From assembly GCA_002332905.1 (NCBI GenBank), contig DDAM01000020.1, forward strand, positions 1 to 64,000: a DNA stretch of 64,000 nucleotides, read 5' to 3'. The notes below the pieces were generated by a model. It searched no databases. It was not told the origin of the DNA and saw only the letters and a list, made by a program, of their open reading frames with translations. This document shows positions 42,565 through 51,508 of the stretch, piece after piece (position 1 is the first letter of the stretch; each line of letters begins with the position of its first letter). A program made the position numbers and the translations under genes. The DNA comes from Firmicutes bacterium UBA2058. Its GTDB lineage: Bacteria; Bacillota; Clostridia; Tissierellales; Sedimentibacteraceae.

Positions 42565-42572
42565 TTAACTAA

Positions 42573-42637
42573 CCTCCATTATATTACATCGTGGCTCACA
42601 AACCACAGTGTGTGAAGAGTGTTTTTCTTCACACACT
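42573..42637 (-). repeat. Compound leader repeat (modules B and A) before moeA
   Basis: Family-A hairpin: AGTGTGTGAAGA (42607-42618) pairs perfectly with TCTTCACACACT (42626-42637). Module B: TTTGTGAGCCAC to ATAATGGAGG (42573-42602). The tupC stop codon (42629-42631) lies in the right arm of the hairpin, so its last residues (E-S-V) are encoded by the element. Confidence 0.75.
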
Positions 42638-43264
42638 TTCTATCCTTCCTTTTTCAAGATATATTATTTCATCACTTAAATCCTTAGCTTGACCCATGCT
42701 ATGAGTAATCATAATTACTGTAGAATTTGTATTCTTATTATATCTTTTTATTATATCCTCTATTATCTTAGTATACTCCTTGTCCACACTAGCTGTAGGT
42801 TCATCAAGAAGTAAAAGCTTAGGTTTGAATACCATGGCTCTTGCAAGAGATACCTTTTGTCCTTCTCCGCCAGATAATTGATTGGCTTTTTTATATTTTA
42901 ATTCAGATATACCGAAATCTTCAATTATATTTTCTATCATTTCATCTCTAGTAGCCTTATCTATGTTTCTTATTTTAAGTGGGTATTCAATATTTTCCCA
43001 AACACTTTGTCTCATTAGATAAGGATTTTGAAATGTCAATGTCATATTCATCATTATATTTTTACTTAACTTTTTTTTATCATAATAAACAGTTCCTTCA
43101 TAATCTTCTATAAGTCCTGCAATTATATTTATAAGTGTTGATTTTCCAGAGCCATTTGAACCCATAACACAGGTTATTGCGCCACTTTTAATATCAAGCT
43201 CATCAATATCTAAAACCATTTGATTTTTATAATATTTTTTCAAATTTTCTACTCTAATATTCAT
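42629..43264 (-). CDS. tupC: Tungstate ABC transporter, ATP-binding subunit
   Basis: A 211-aa ATPase: Walker A MGSNGSGKST (about residues 34-43), signature LSGGEGQKVSLARA, Walker B LLLDEPTAS and the H-loop MITHSMG. It energises oxyanion uptake through TupB. ATG at 43264 lies 9 bases after the tupB stop; the site GAAGAAGG is inside the end of tupB and rather distant. It is shorter than molybdate ModC proteins because there is no C-terminal MOP domain. Confidence 0.88.
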   Translation of the reverse strand: MNIRVENLKKYYKNQMVLDIDELDIKSGAITCVMGSNGSGKSTLINIIAGLIEDYEGTVYYDKKKLSKNIMMNMTLTFQNPYLMRQSVWENIEYPLKIRNIDKATRDEMIENIIEDFGISELKYKKANQLSGGEGQKVSLARAMVFKPKLLLLDEPTASVDKEYTKIIEDIIKRYNKNTNSTVIMITHSMGQAKDLSDEIIYLEKGRIESV

Positions 43265-43273
43265 GATATTGCT

Positions 43274-43963
43274 TTAGCCTTCTTCCTTATATGTATATAT
43301 TATTGAATTGATGATAAGTGAAATAATTAAAAGTACTAATCCAAGTCCTATAGCCATTCCGTAATCACCCATAGAATTAAACATTGAAATTGATGTGGTC
43401 ATAACCCTAGTTTGACCTCTTATGTTACCTCCGACCATCATAACAGCTCCAACCTCTGAAATTGCTCTAGAAAATGCTGTTACTATATTAATAAATAGGC
43501 TGTACCTTAATTCCTTTATAACAAAAATAATTGTCTGAAGTTTATTAGATCCAAGAGTTTTAGCTAGTAATCTTACTCTTTGACCTTGAGTTTTTACTAT
43601 ATCATAGGTTAGTCCAATAATTAGTGGAATAACCAATATTGTTTGAGCAATAATTATTGCTTTTGGTGTATATAATAGCTTTGAGTGTCCCAATGGACCC
43701 CTTCTTGATAATAAAATACATACTAATAAACCAATCAAAATTGTTGGAGTACTCATAAGTGTATATATTAATCTTGCAAATATTCTTTCTCCTCTAAATT
43801 TATTTAATCCTAAGAAGGTTCCAATCGGTATAGCAAATATCATTCCTATAATAACTGCACTTATTGAAACAAATAAGGATAATATTACTATACTCCAAAA
43901 CTCTTCGTTTAAAGAGAATATTAGATTAAAAGCTTGTACAAATCCTTCTAAAATATAATCCAT
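43274..43963 (-). CDS. tupB: Tungstate ABC transporter, permease subunit
   Basis: A 229-aa permease with about five membrane segments. The ABC-permease loop EVGAVMMVGGNIRGQTRVM (about 165-183) contacts the ATPase. The N-terminal IILSLFVSISAVIIGMIFAIPIG matches TupB-type permeases. ATG at 43963 with GGAGG 5 bases upstream is preferred to the GTG-type start at 43975. Its leader is module B (43969-43993), after the hairpin at 44019-44049. Confidence 0.9.
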   Translation of the reverse strand: MDYILEGFVQAFNLIFSLNEEFWSIVILSLFVSISAVIIGMIFAIPIGTFLGLNKFRGERIFARLIYTLMSTPTILIGLLVCILLSRRGPLGHSKLLYTPKAIIIAQTILVIPLIIGLTYDIVKTQGQRVRLLAKTLGSNKLQTIIFVIKELRYSLFINIVTAFSRAISEVGAVMMVGGNIRGQTRVMTTSISMFNSMGDYGMAIGLGLVLLIISLIINSIIYTYKEEG

Positions 43964-43968
43964 AAATA

Positions 43969-43993
43969 CCTCCATGCAATTATTTACACAAAA
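43969..43993 (-). repeat. Leader module B before tupB
   Basis: On the minus strand TTTTGTGTAAATAATTGC-ATGGAGG; the same sequence with one change is at 13524-13546, and a decayed copy at 9717-9738. It supplies the ribosome binding site of tupB. Confidence 0.65.
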
Positions 43994-44018
43994 CGTTAAC
44001 TATAATTGATATTATAAC

Positions 44019-44049
44019 ATAGGCAGACTAAATATTATAGTCTGCCTAT
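44019..44049. terminator. Hairpin between tupA and tupB
   Basis: ATAGGCAGACTA (44019-44030) pairs perfectly with TAGTCTGCCTAT (44038-44049). The T-run is on the plus-strand side. On the minus strand (sense) no T-run follows, so it may act as a processing or stability hairpin that sets tupA expression above tupB, rather than as a terminator. Confidence 0.6.
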
Positions 44050-44063
44050 TTTTTTATTATTTT

Positions 44064-44969
44064 TTATTTTGCATTTGGTATGAATAATGATTGACCATAT
44101 TCTTCTTTACCAAATTCAGCTATAAGCTTTTGAGTTGATTCTGACAATAACCACTCTTGGAATTTAAGAGCTCCCTCACCGTTTATATTTTCATTTTTAG
44201 TAGGATCTACTACTATAACACCATATTGGTTATATAAGTTAGTATCATTTTCTGTAACTATTTCAAGTTCAAGAGTATCTTTCATACTTAAGTATGTTGC
44301 TCTGTCAGCAATTGTATAGCCTGCTTTTTCATCAGTCATCTTAAGTACATCTCCCATTCCTTGTCCAGCCTCTATGTACCAATTTCCAGATGGCTCAATT
44401 TCAGCTGTTTTCCACAATTTCAACTCTTTTTTATGAGTTCCAGAATCATCTGCTCTTGATACAAATGTAGCTTGTTTATCAGCTATAAGCTTTAAGCTAT
44501 CAACTATATTACTAGAACTAGCTGCTTTTACCCCAGCTGGATCATCCTTTGGTCCTACTAGAATAAAATCATTATACATTACATCATATCTGGCTGGTCC
44601 ATGACCTTCAGCTACAAAAGCCTCTTCATCAGCAGTTGAATGAACTAATAATACGTCTGCTTCACCATCTTTTCCCATTTGAATTGCTTTACCTGTTCCT
44701 ACTGAAATAACTTGTACTTCAATTCCTGTTTCTTCAGTAAATTTCGGCAATAAATAATCTAACAAGCCACTGTCTTGAGTACTTGTAGTAGTAGATAATA
44801 TAATGCTTTGTTTATCTGTTTTATCACTTGATTTACTTTCATCATTTGTTGAGTTGTCTGTAACATTATCATCATTTTCTGGCAAATTATTTGAATCATT
44901 TTTACTACATCCAAACGCTAATAACGAAACAATCATAATTACTAATATCAGGGTTAATCTTTTCTTCAT
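44064..44969 (-). CDS. tupA: Tungstate-binding lipoprotein
   Basis: A 301-aa extracytoplasmic binding protein. Lipobox LLAFGC with Cys21, then an Asp/Ser/Asn-rich linker to about residue 50. The TupA signature TTTSTQDSGLLDYLLPKF follows, with the TTTS segment that binds the oxyanion and SVGTGKAIQMGKDGEADV. TupA prefers tungstate over molybdate in characterised cases; specificity here is by family. ATG at 44969 has AAAGGA 4 bases upstream. It lies 46 bases after mog. Confidence 0.92.
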   Translation of the reverse strand: MKKRLTLILVIMIVSLLAFGCSKNDSNNLPENDDNVTDNSTNDESKSSDKTDKQSIILSTTTSTQDSGLLDYLLPKFTEETGIEVQVISVGTGKAIQMGKDGEADVLLVHSTADEEAFVAEGHGPARYDVMYNDFILVGPKDDPAGVKAASSSNIVDSLKLIADKQATFVSRADDSGTHKKELKLWKTAEIEPSGNWYIEAGQGMGDVLKMTDEKAGYTIADRATYLSMKDTLELEIVTENDTNLYNQYGVIVVDPTKNENINGEGALKFQEWLLSESTQKLIAEFGKEEYGQSLFIPNAK

Positions 44970-45014
44970 AATTCCTTTCAACCTTCCTTTAAAAATTATA
45001 TATTTACAGTTTAA

Positions 45015-45509
45015 TTATTTTCTTGCACATTCTTTAGATGTTTCTAATAGTATGTCTAAGCCATGCTCTAAAGATTCTATAACATATTCTAAGGACTCTC
45101 TAACAGCCTTAGGACTTCCTGGCATATTAAGTATTAAGGTTTTGTTTCTTATACCACAGGTGGCTCTTGATAACATAGCTCTAGGTGTATTTTGAAAACT
45201 ATAATATCTAATAGCCTCAGGTATACCAGGAACTCGTCTTTCAATAACAGCCTCAGTAGCTTCTGGTGTAATATCCCTTGGAGAAAAGCCTGTCCCACCT
45301 GTAGTTAATATCAGATTTAAACCTAAATTATCAGACATGTTTACAAGTGTACTCTTAATTTCTTCAAATTCATCTGGAACAATTAGATATTCTTTAATAT
45401 CGTATCCTTTTCTATTTTCAAGTATATCAATAATAACTTTTCCGCTTTCATCTACTCTTTCACCTTTAGATGCCTTATCGCTAGCTGTTAAAATTCCAAC
45501 TGTATACAT
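45015..45509 (-). CDS. mog: Molybdopterin adenylyltransferase (Mog/MoaB family)
   Basis: A 164-aa protein that activates molybdopterin with ATP before metal insertion. Family blocks: ILTASDKASKGERVDESG, ILTTGGTGFSPRDITPEAT (MPT binding), PEAIRYYSFQNTPRAMLSRA, and LILNMPGSPKAVRE. MogA and MoaB are hard to separate by sequence; the function is the same. ATG at 45509 has AAGGTGAG upstream. It is the first gene of the run mog-tupA-tupB-tupC-moeA-moeA/PBP-moaA-moaC-MOSC. MoaD, MoaE and MobA genes are not in the window. Confidence 0.92.
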   Translation of the reverse strand: MYTVGILTASDKASKGERVDESGKVIIDILENRKGYDIKEYLIVPDEFEEIKSTLVNMSDNLGLNLILTTGGTGFSPRDITPEATEAVIERRVPGIPEAIRYYSFQNTPRAMLSRATCGIRNKTLILNMPGSPKAVRESLEYVIESLEHGLDILLETSKECARK

Positions 45510-45598
45510 ATTTTTCTCTCACCTTCTTACAATTCCATAACTATCAAATATTCTAGCACATAATTATCCATGTGTAAATGATTTTAGGATAATTTTTA

Positions 45599-46960
45599 CT
45601 ATTCGTAATTATTCATAATTTCTTTCTTCTTAATTTTATTTTGTAGCAGCATAAACATCGTTGGTATAAGAATTCCTCTTATAATAGATGTAATTGTTAA
45701 TGCCCACCATATTCCATTCAATCCCATAATTTTTACTAAAAATAAAGCTATTGGTATTCTAAGTGTTGTAAAAATAACATTTACAATTGAAGGAAGTGCT
45801 GTTTTACCAAAACCAGCAAATGCACCACCAGTAACTATATCTACACACATAAAAAGCTGAGAATATCCAAGAATTATCAGATAATCTATACCTAAAGGTA
45901 ATATATCTTTTTCAGGTATAAATAAATAGAATATTGGTCCTGGTAAAAATACAAGTATTGATGTAGTGATAATTCCTAGCACTATACTTATTTTAAATGC
46001 TGTGGCATATCCTTTTTTAGCTCTATCAAGATTCTTAGCTCCATAATTTTGTGCAACAAATGAATTAAGTGCTGCAGCAAAACCATCTGCAGTCATCCAT
46101 GATATAGATTCTATTTGTGAGCCTACCTTTTGCACAGCAACAGCTGCTGCTCCAAAGCTAGCAACTACTCTTGATATGTACATTGCAATCAATGTAAACA
46201 TACAACTTTGCGCAGCTGGTGGAAAACCTATTTTAAATATTTGTTTAATTCTATTAAATTCAGGTCTTGAAAATAGTTTTAAATCAATAAATAGCTCATC
46301 ATGCTTCATATATGAATAATACAATACAAAAACTATAGCCTGGGCTATTACAGTGGCAATTGCAGCTCCTCTTACACCCATAGCCGGAACTGGTCCAAGT
46401 CCAAATATAAAAAGTGGGTCTAGCACAATATTAGCTATTAATCCTATTGAATTTGCTCTAAACGGCGTTTTACTATTCCCAGTAGCTGTAATTAAACCTG
46501 TGACAACCTGATTTAAGAATCCAAAGATAAGCCCAAAACTTACATATACCAAATAATCTCTAGCATCCTTAATAACCTTAGCATTATCAAACATAAAAAA
46601 GTCTATAAATTGCTTTGAAAATACAATCATAGTAATACTGTATAAAATTGCTAATATAATACACAGCTGAAGTGCATTTCTCGCATAGGCTGTAGCTTCC
46701 TTAATATCTTTAGAACCTAGAGATTGACCAACTTTTACTTGTCCTCCAGCACGACAAAGTGTAATAAAGCCTTGTGAAAGCCACATAAACATCCCTGCTG
46801 CTCCCACAGCTGCAACAGCATCGCTGCCTACTCTACCAATCCATATCATATCTGTCATATTGTAGGCCATTTGAATCAATGAAGTTGCCATTATTGGAAT
46901 TGCAAGCTTCGTAAGTGAGGTAAATATATTACCCTCTAATAAATTTATTCTGTTTTTCAT
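45599..46960 (-). CDS. MATE-family efflux transporter
   Basis: A 453-aa transporter with about 12 membrane segments, of the DinF/NorM-like group. Blocks: TDMIWIGRVGSDAVAAVGAAG, the VVTGLITATGNSKTPFRANS loop, and NSFVAQNYGAKNLDRAKKGY in the second half. ATG at 46960 has AGAGGGA upstream. It is unrelated in detail to the MATE protein at 18139-19518. Substrate unknown. Confidence 0.9.
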   Translation of the reverse strand: MKNRINLLEGNIFTSLTKLAIPIMATSLIQMAYNMTDMIWIGRVGSDAVAAVGAAGMFMWLSQGFITLCRAGGQVKVGQSLGSKDIKEATAYARNALQLCIILAILYSITMIVFSKQFIDFFMFDNAKVIKDARDYLVYVSFGLIFGFLNQVVTGLITATGNSKTPFRANSIGLIANIVLDPLFIFGLGPVPAMGVRGAAIATVIAQAIVFVLYYSYMKHDELFIDLKLFSRPEFNRIKQIFKIGFPPAAQSCMFTLIAMYISRVVASFGAAAVAVQKVGSQIESISWMTADGFAAALNSFVAQNYGAKNLDRAKKGYATAFKISIVLGIITTSILVFLPGPIFYLFIPEKDILPLGIDYLIILGYSQLFMCVDIVTGGAFAGFGKTALPSIVNVIFTTLRIPIALFLVKIMGLNGIWWALTITSIIRGILIPTMFMLLQNKIKKKEIMNNYE

Positions 46961-46988
46961 TTCTTATGTCCCTCTTGTTATAGGATAA

Positions 46989-48491
46989 TTATTTTATCCC
47001 ATATAAATTATTAAATTTATTTTTTAAATAGTCTATATAATACTTAGACTTTAGCTCTTCTCCGGTTACTTTCTTTATTAATTCGCTTGGAGTATAAAGT
47101 GTTCCAAATTGATGTATATTATCGTGAAGCCAATTATTAACTAATGAAAAATTACCATTTTTAATCTCAATGTATGTATTTGGATGTTCCTTTATCATAC
47201 TATTTAAAAACTGTCCATCATATAAGTTACCAAGAGTATAGCTTTGGAAGTATCCAACGTATCCCATAGCCCAATGTACGTCCTGTAAAACACCCTCACC
47301 ATCATTCTTAGGTGTAATTCCTAAATATTCTTTATATTTTTCATTCCAAGCTTCTCTAATTTCTTCTATTTTAACCTTTCCATCATAATAATCCTTTTCT
47401 ATTTCAAATCTAATTATTGGATGTAGGTTATATGTCAATTCGTCTGCATCAAGTCTTTTTATAGTAGGCTTAACGTTATTTATAGCCTTATAATATGTAT
47501 CAAAATTTATGTTTCTAAATTCTTTTATATTCTCTTGTAACAGTGGATAAAAATACTTCCAAAACTCATTGCTTCTACCTACAATTATTTCATAAAACCT
47601 TGATTGCGATTCATGAACAGCACCACCAATGCCACCCCACATACTATATTCAATGGCCTTTTCATTGGCACTATAATTGTAAATACCATGACCCATTTCG
47701 TGTAAAAAGCTGAACATTGCACCTTCAAAATTTCTAAAATTAGTTGTGATTCTCGCATCTCTAGGTCCTACACCAGTAGTAACAGGATGCATTTTTTCTC
47801 CCCATATACTTCTGTTTGTATTATAGCCAACCTTTTTTAGTATATCTAGCATTACTTTAGATGACAGATTCTTATCATAGCTTGCAGCCAGTTCATTTAT
47901 CTCATAATCAAGTCCAGTGTCGGCAATTTCTTTAATTAATGGTATTATGGCTGTTTTTAGCTCTGTAAAAAGCGTAGCTACATTTTCAACATCAATACCT
48001 TCATCGAAACTATCAGAGAGAACTTCAAAAGGGTTTTTAGAATTATCAATATATTCAGCTTCTCTAGTCTTAAGTTCAAAATTTTTATACATGTAAGGCT
48101 TAAATAATTCATAATCAGAATTTTTATATGCTTCTTCCCAAACTAATTGAGCCTGTTGAGTTGCATTCCTAATTTCTACTTGTAAGTCTACAGGTACCTT
48201 TGTAATTCTATCAAATTGTTTTATAAACTTCTTAATTGCTCTTTTCTGGTATATATCTTCGATACTGTCTACGTCATAATTTTTAAAATATTCAACCAAG
48301 TACTTAGACTCATCACATGTAAGCTTAGCTATAGATTCTCTAACTAAAAAACCCGATATTTCTTGCATGTAACTTCTAGACTCTACAGGTTGTCCTTGCC
48401 ATACATCCCAACCCATAAGAGCACCTATACTTCCGTAATATCTCTGAGTTTTTAAGATGTTTTTTAGTTTTTCAACATTATCATTATACAT
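46989..48491 (-). CDS. M32-family metallocarboxypeptidase
   Basis: A 500-aa zinc carboxypeptidase (Taq type). The zinc motif is FLHEMGHGIYNY, with a third ligand in GAVHESQSRFYE. The family block HPVTTGVGPRDARITT comes just before the zinc site, and GILQDVHW-like DVHWAMGYVGYFQSYTLGN near the C-terminus. It removes C-terminal residues from peptides in the cytosol. ATG at 48491 follows GGAGG by 7 bases. Confidence 0.94.
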   Translation of the reverse strand: MYNDNVEKLKNILKTQRYYGSIGALMGWDVWQGQPVESRSYMQEISGFLVRESIAKLTCDESKYLVEYFKNYDVDSIEDIYQKRAIKKFIKQFDRITKVPVDLQVEIRNATQQAQLVWEEAYKNSDYELFKPYMYKNFELKTREAEYIDNSKNPFEVLSDSFDEGIDVENVATLFTELKTAIIPLIKEIADTGLDYEINELAASYDKNLSSKVMLDILKKVGYNTNRSIWGEKMHPVTTGVGPRDARITTNFRNFEGAMFSFLHEMGHGIYNYSANEKAIEYSMWGGIGGAVHESQSRFYEIIVGRSNEFWKYFYPLLQENIKEFRNINFDTYYKAINNVKPTIKRLDADELTYNLHPIIRFEIEKDYYDGKVKIEEIREAWNEKYKEYLGITPKNDGEGVLQDVHWAMGYVGYFQSYTLGNLYDGQFLNSMIKEHPNTYIEIKNGNFSLVNNWLHDNIHQFGTLYTPSELIKKVTGEELKSKYYIDYLKNKFNNLYGIK

Positions 48492-48531
48492 TACAAGACC
48501 TCCACAATTATATAATTTTTTATTTATCGTA

Positions 48532-50391
48532 CTATCTTTTAATCAATTCATCAACAAATGTTGATGGAGTATATGGAGCAATCACATTTAAGCTTTCCTT
48601 TGCTCTTGTTAGTCCCACATAAAACACACGTCTTTCTTCCTCTAATATCTTTAAATAGTCTTCTACCGACTCATTCCTCCTTTCCATTGGAAATTCCTTA
48701 TCTATATTATCTATCATATATACAACATCATACTCTAGTCCTTTTGAACTATGGATAGATGATAAGGTTATATTAGAAGATTTATTTTTAGATGCCTTAT
48801 TTAAAACATCCTGTAGAGAATATATTTTATTTATAAATTCATCTATATTTTTGCAATATCTTGCAATTTCATCGAGTATTTCAAGAATTAAAAGTGTTGA
48901 AGGCAAGCTGTTTCTGCCATCATTATCAAGCTTTTCTAAATATGAAATATATTCTAAATCATTTTTTATGAACTTTATTATAGCATTAGGTTTTAATGTT
49001 GAAATACACGATATATCATATTTAAAGCTCTCTATCCTCTCAATCATATAATATTCAAGGTTAGGAAATCTTTTAAGTATAGAAAATACTGATAAATTTT
49101 CGTCTTTATGCTTTAAAACAAAATTACACATTTCTTTATTAAAATATGTATAGCTTTTATAATAAATTTTTGAAAATGACTCTCTATCTTTGCTATTAAG
49201 AGATAATTTTATAAAGGATAGCACATCATATAAAACAAAGCTTTTAAAAAATTTAGTTTTATCATCCTTTATGAAGAAATCAATATTTTTCTCATTCAAA
49301 ATATTTGCAATCATAAGTGAAGAAATATTGTTTCTATATAAAATACCAATACTTTTATTTTCATAATTTTTAATATCTTCAACTATATATTTACACTGTA
49401 ATGCTCGGTCTGGTACTTTAACAATTTTAACTTCGTTTTTACGTACATTTTTAGCTTCTATAGGTTTATTATATCTTGATTTATTATTTTCAATGAATCT
49501 CTTTGAAGTTCTAACTATATGACCATCTGAACGATAGTTATTCCTTAAGTAAAATAGCTTACCATTACTATAAATTTTATTGAAATTAAGCATATATTCT
49601 GGAAAGCTTCCTCTAAAAGAATAAATAGATTGGTCGTCATCGCCAACCATAAATAGATTATTGTTTGATATTGACTTAATAATTGCATGCTGAATCTTTG
49701 AAGTATCTTGCATTTCATCAATTTGAATAAAATCATAAGTGCTTTTTATTAAGTCATTATAATAAGTAACCTGAGATAATAACTTATAACCAAATTGAAG
49801 TATATCGTCAAAATCCATCAAAGAATTTTTTCTTTTATACTCATCATACTTACAGATTATTTCTTTAAAATTTTTAACATTAATATTATGCTTATCAGTT
49901 TCATCATAGCTAATCATCATATTTTTGACAAAACTTATTTTACTTACAATGTTTTCAATTTCATCTTCATTCACAATATTAAAGTATTCCTTAGCATACT
50001 GCTCCTTTAATATTTGCTCTATTATTTTATAGTTGCTATCTATCAAAGTTATTTTTTTATTTTTTCTCTTTAAATAGTCCAAAACAATTTTATACAAAAA
50101 GGAATGAATAGTTGAAAAATCAGCTTTCAATTTATATTTTTCATCAAAAATAAGGCTGAATCTATTTTTCATATCTTCAGCCGCCATTTTAGAAAAAGTT
50201 ATAGTCAAAATTTTCTTGCTACAAATTTTCTCATATATTAATCTGCCTGCTCTTGAAACAATAACAGTAGTCTTGCCAGATCCAGCTGTTGATAGTACAA
50301 GAGCATTTCCATAGTTAAAATTTACCGCATCCTTTTGTTCTGGATTAAGCAAAATATTTTTTTCTTTTTCTAAAAAATCAAAATAATTCAT
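48532..50391 (-). CDS. UvrD/Rep-family ATP-dependent helicase
   Basis: A 619-aa superfamily 1A DNA helicase. Motif I STAGSGKTT (about residues 32-40), motif II QIDEMQDTS, motif III MVGDDDQSIYSFRG, motif V SSIHSSKGLEYDVVY and motif VI VFYVGLTRAKESLNV. It is shorter than UvrD/PcrA (about 720 aa) and lacks their C-terminal tail. ATG at 50391 is preferred because it opens just after the upstream gene stop (TGACATG), implying coupled translation; in-frame codons upstream belong to the lipoprotein gene. Confidence 0.9.
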   Translation of the reverse strand: MNYFDFLEKEKNILLNPEQKDAVNFNYGNALVLSTAGSGKTTVIVSRAGRLIYEKICSKKILTITFSKMAAEDMKNRFSLIFDEKYKLKADFSTIHSFLYKIVLDYLKRKNKKITLIDSNYKIIEQILKEQYAKEYFNIVNEDEIENIVSKISFVKNMMISYDETDKHNINVKNFKEIICKYDEYKRKNSLMDFDDILQFGYKLLSQVTYYNDLIKSTYDFIQIDEMQDTSKIQHAIIKSISNNNLFMVGDDDQSIYSFRGSFPEYMLNFNKIYSNGKLFYLRNNYRSDGHIVRTSKRFIENNKSRYNKPIEAKNVRKNEVKIVKVPDRALQCKYIVEDIKNYENKSIGILYRNNISSLMIANILNEKNIDFFIKDDKTKFFKSFVLYDVLSFIKLSLNSKDRESFSKIYYKSYTYFNKEMCNFVLKHKDENLSVFSILKRFPNLEYYMIERIESFKYDISCISTLKPNAIIKFIKNDLEYISYLEKLDNDGRNSLPSTLLILEILDEIARYCKNIDEFINKIYSLQDVLNKASKNKSSNITLSSIHSSKGLEYDVVYMIDNIDKEFPMERRNESVEDYLKILEEERRVFYVGLTRAKESLNVIAPYTPSTFVDELIKR

Positions 50392-50392
50392 G

Positions 50393-51328
50393 TCATTCTT
50401 GCCCATAAACTTTTGCTTCTTTTGCCTCTTCTGGTAACTCAAAGCTTTCATTTTTGTCTACATTTGAAAATTTTATAGTGTTCTTAATTGATATTTTATC
50501 AGCACTTTCATTTAAATAAGCATACTTTTCATCTGATAAATGCTCCTTATTATCCTCTATTACTACTTTGCGGAACGAACCCATCAAAGAAGTTAAATCT
50601 ACTTCAACCTTTACAGCTTCGTCGCTTTTCTCATTAAACCATACAGTAAATGTAGCATTCTTCATCATATCTAATATTGCTTTATCTGTATTAGTATTAT
50701 CAATAAGTTTAGCAAATTCTTCAAATCCATATTTTTTATACATTATTTTAGCATAATCTTCATTCAATGTAAATTCTGCTTTTATAGTATCAATATCATC
50801 AACCTTTTCTTTACCAACTATCTTACCATCAGTAACAAATTTATCATAGTAAGTGATATAATTTAATCCAAGAGTATCGTTTAGTACAAAATCTTCATTT
50901 GTTAAATCAACTCTTAACCACTCTTTATTTGCAAATTGATATACAGATATTTTATCACCTTCACTTACGCCATGCTGAGTGGATCTAGTATTGTTTTGCA
51001 TAATATAGCTAATACCTCCATCCTCGATGGTATCATCATAAGTAAATAAAACTTCACTTGTAAACCTAAATGGCTCATTATACATTACTGTAGTTACATC
51101 TAGTTTAGTACCGCATATTATTGGCTCACCAGTAAACATATCATTGTATATCATAACTGAATCTATAACACTATCTATCTTTACATTATTTATATTTTTA
51201 TAATAATCGGAAGATTTTTTCAATAATCCCATAGCATCTTCAGTACTACTCTTATTAACAACGTTACAAGCTGTTAGTAAAAATAAGCTTGTACATAAAC
51301 ATAAAATTAATGATATTGCTTTTTTCAT
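50393..51328 (-). CDS. Lipoprotein, LolA/LppX-like fold
   Basis: A 311-aa lipoprotein: signal MKKAISLILCLCTSLFLLTAC with lipobox LLTAC. The mature part (LLKKSSDYYKNINNVKIDSVIDSVM, then TTVMYNEPFRFTSEVLF) is reminiscent of the DUF6612/LppX beta-sheet lipoproteins that carry hydrophobic ligands; the match is by pattern only. ATG at 51328 follows GAGGT by 9 bases. It is 1 base from the helicase start, so the two share a message, a curious pairing. Confidence 0.8.
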   Translation of the reverse strand: MKKAISLILCLCTSLFLLTACNVVNKSSTEDAMGLLKKSSDYYKNINNVKIDSVIDSVMIYNDMFTGEPIICGTKLDVTTVMYNEPFRFTSEVLFTYDDTIEDGGISYIMQNNTRSTQHGVSEGDKISVYQFANKEWLRVDLTNEDFVLNDTLGLNYITYYDKFVTDGKIVGKEKVDDIDTIKAEFTLNEDYAKIMYKKYGFEEFAKLIDNTNTDKAILDMMKNATFTVWFNEKSDEAVKVEVDLTSLMGSFRKVVIEDNKEHLSDEKYAYLNESADKISIKNTIKFSNVDKNESFELPEEAKEAKVYGQE

Positions 51329-51360
51329 TAGTAAATTACCTCGCTATAAATTTTTAGTTA

Positions 51361-51465
51361 TTAAAAGAACATTAAAACACCTGATATGACAACTGATAAA
51401 ACCATTAAGCCAACTACAGTTAAGCATATTACTCTTGTCATTTTCTGCATTTTGCTACCGTACAT
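51361..51465 (-). CDS. 34-aa small membrane protein, Prli42-like
   Basis: A very short gene: M-Y-G-S-K-M-Q-K-M-T-R, then one hydrophobic helix VICLTVVGLMVLSVVISGVL and a final MFF. GGAGGTG is 7 bases before ATG 51465, an excellent ribosome binding site, and the stop TAA is at 51361. Charge and helix placement (basic N-terminus inside, helix, very short tail) match the stressosome-associated Prli42 type in Bacilli and similar tiny clostridial proteins. The assignment to Prli42 is tentative; a stressosome is not visible here. It lies between the HAD gene and the lipoprotein gene on the same strand. Confidence 0.75.
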   Translation of the reverse strand: MYGSKMQKMTRVICLTVVGLMVLSVVISGVLMFF

Positions 51466-51508
51466 TTAAACACCTCCAAAACAATAAATATCAGTGTAAA
51501 TTGTAAAT

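Noticed and set aside
37370..45600. Molybdenum cofactor riboswitch
   Set aside because: I looked at the gaps before mog, tupA, tupB, moaA and moaC; they are too short or lack the conserved core.
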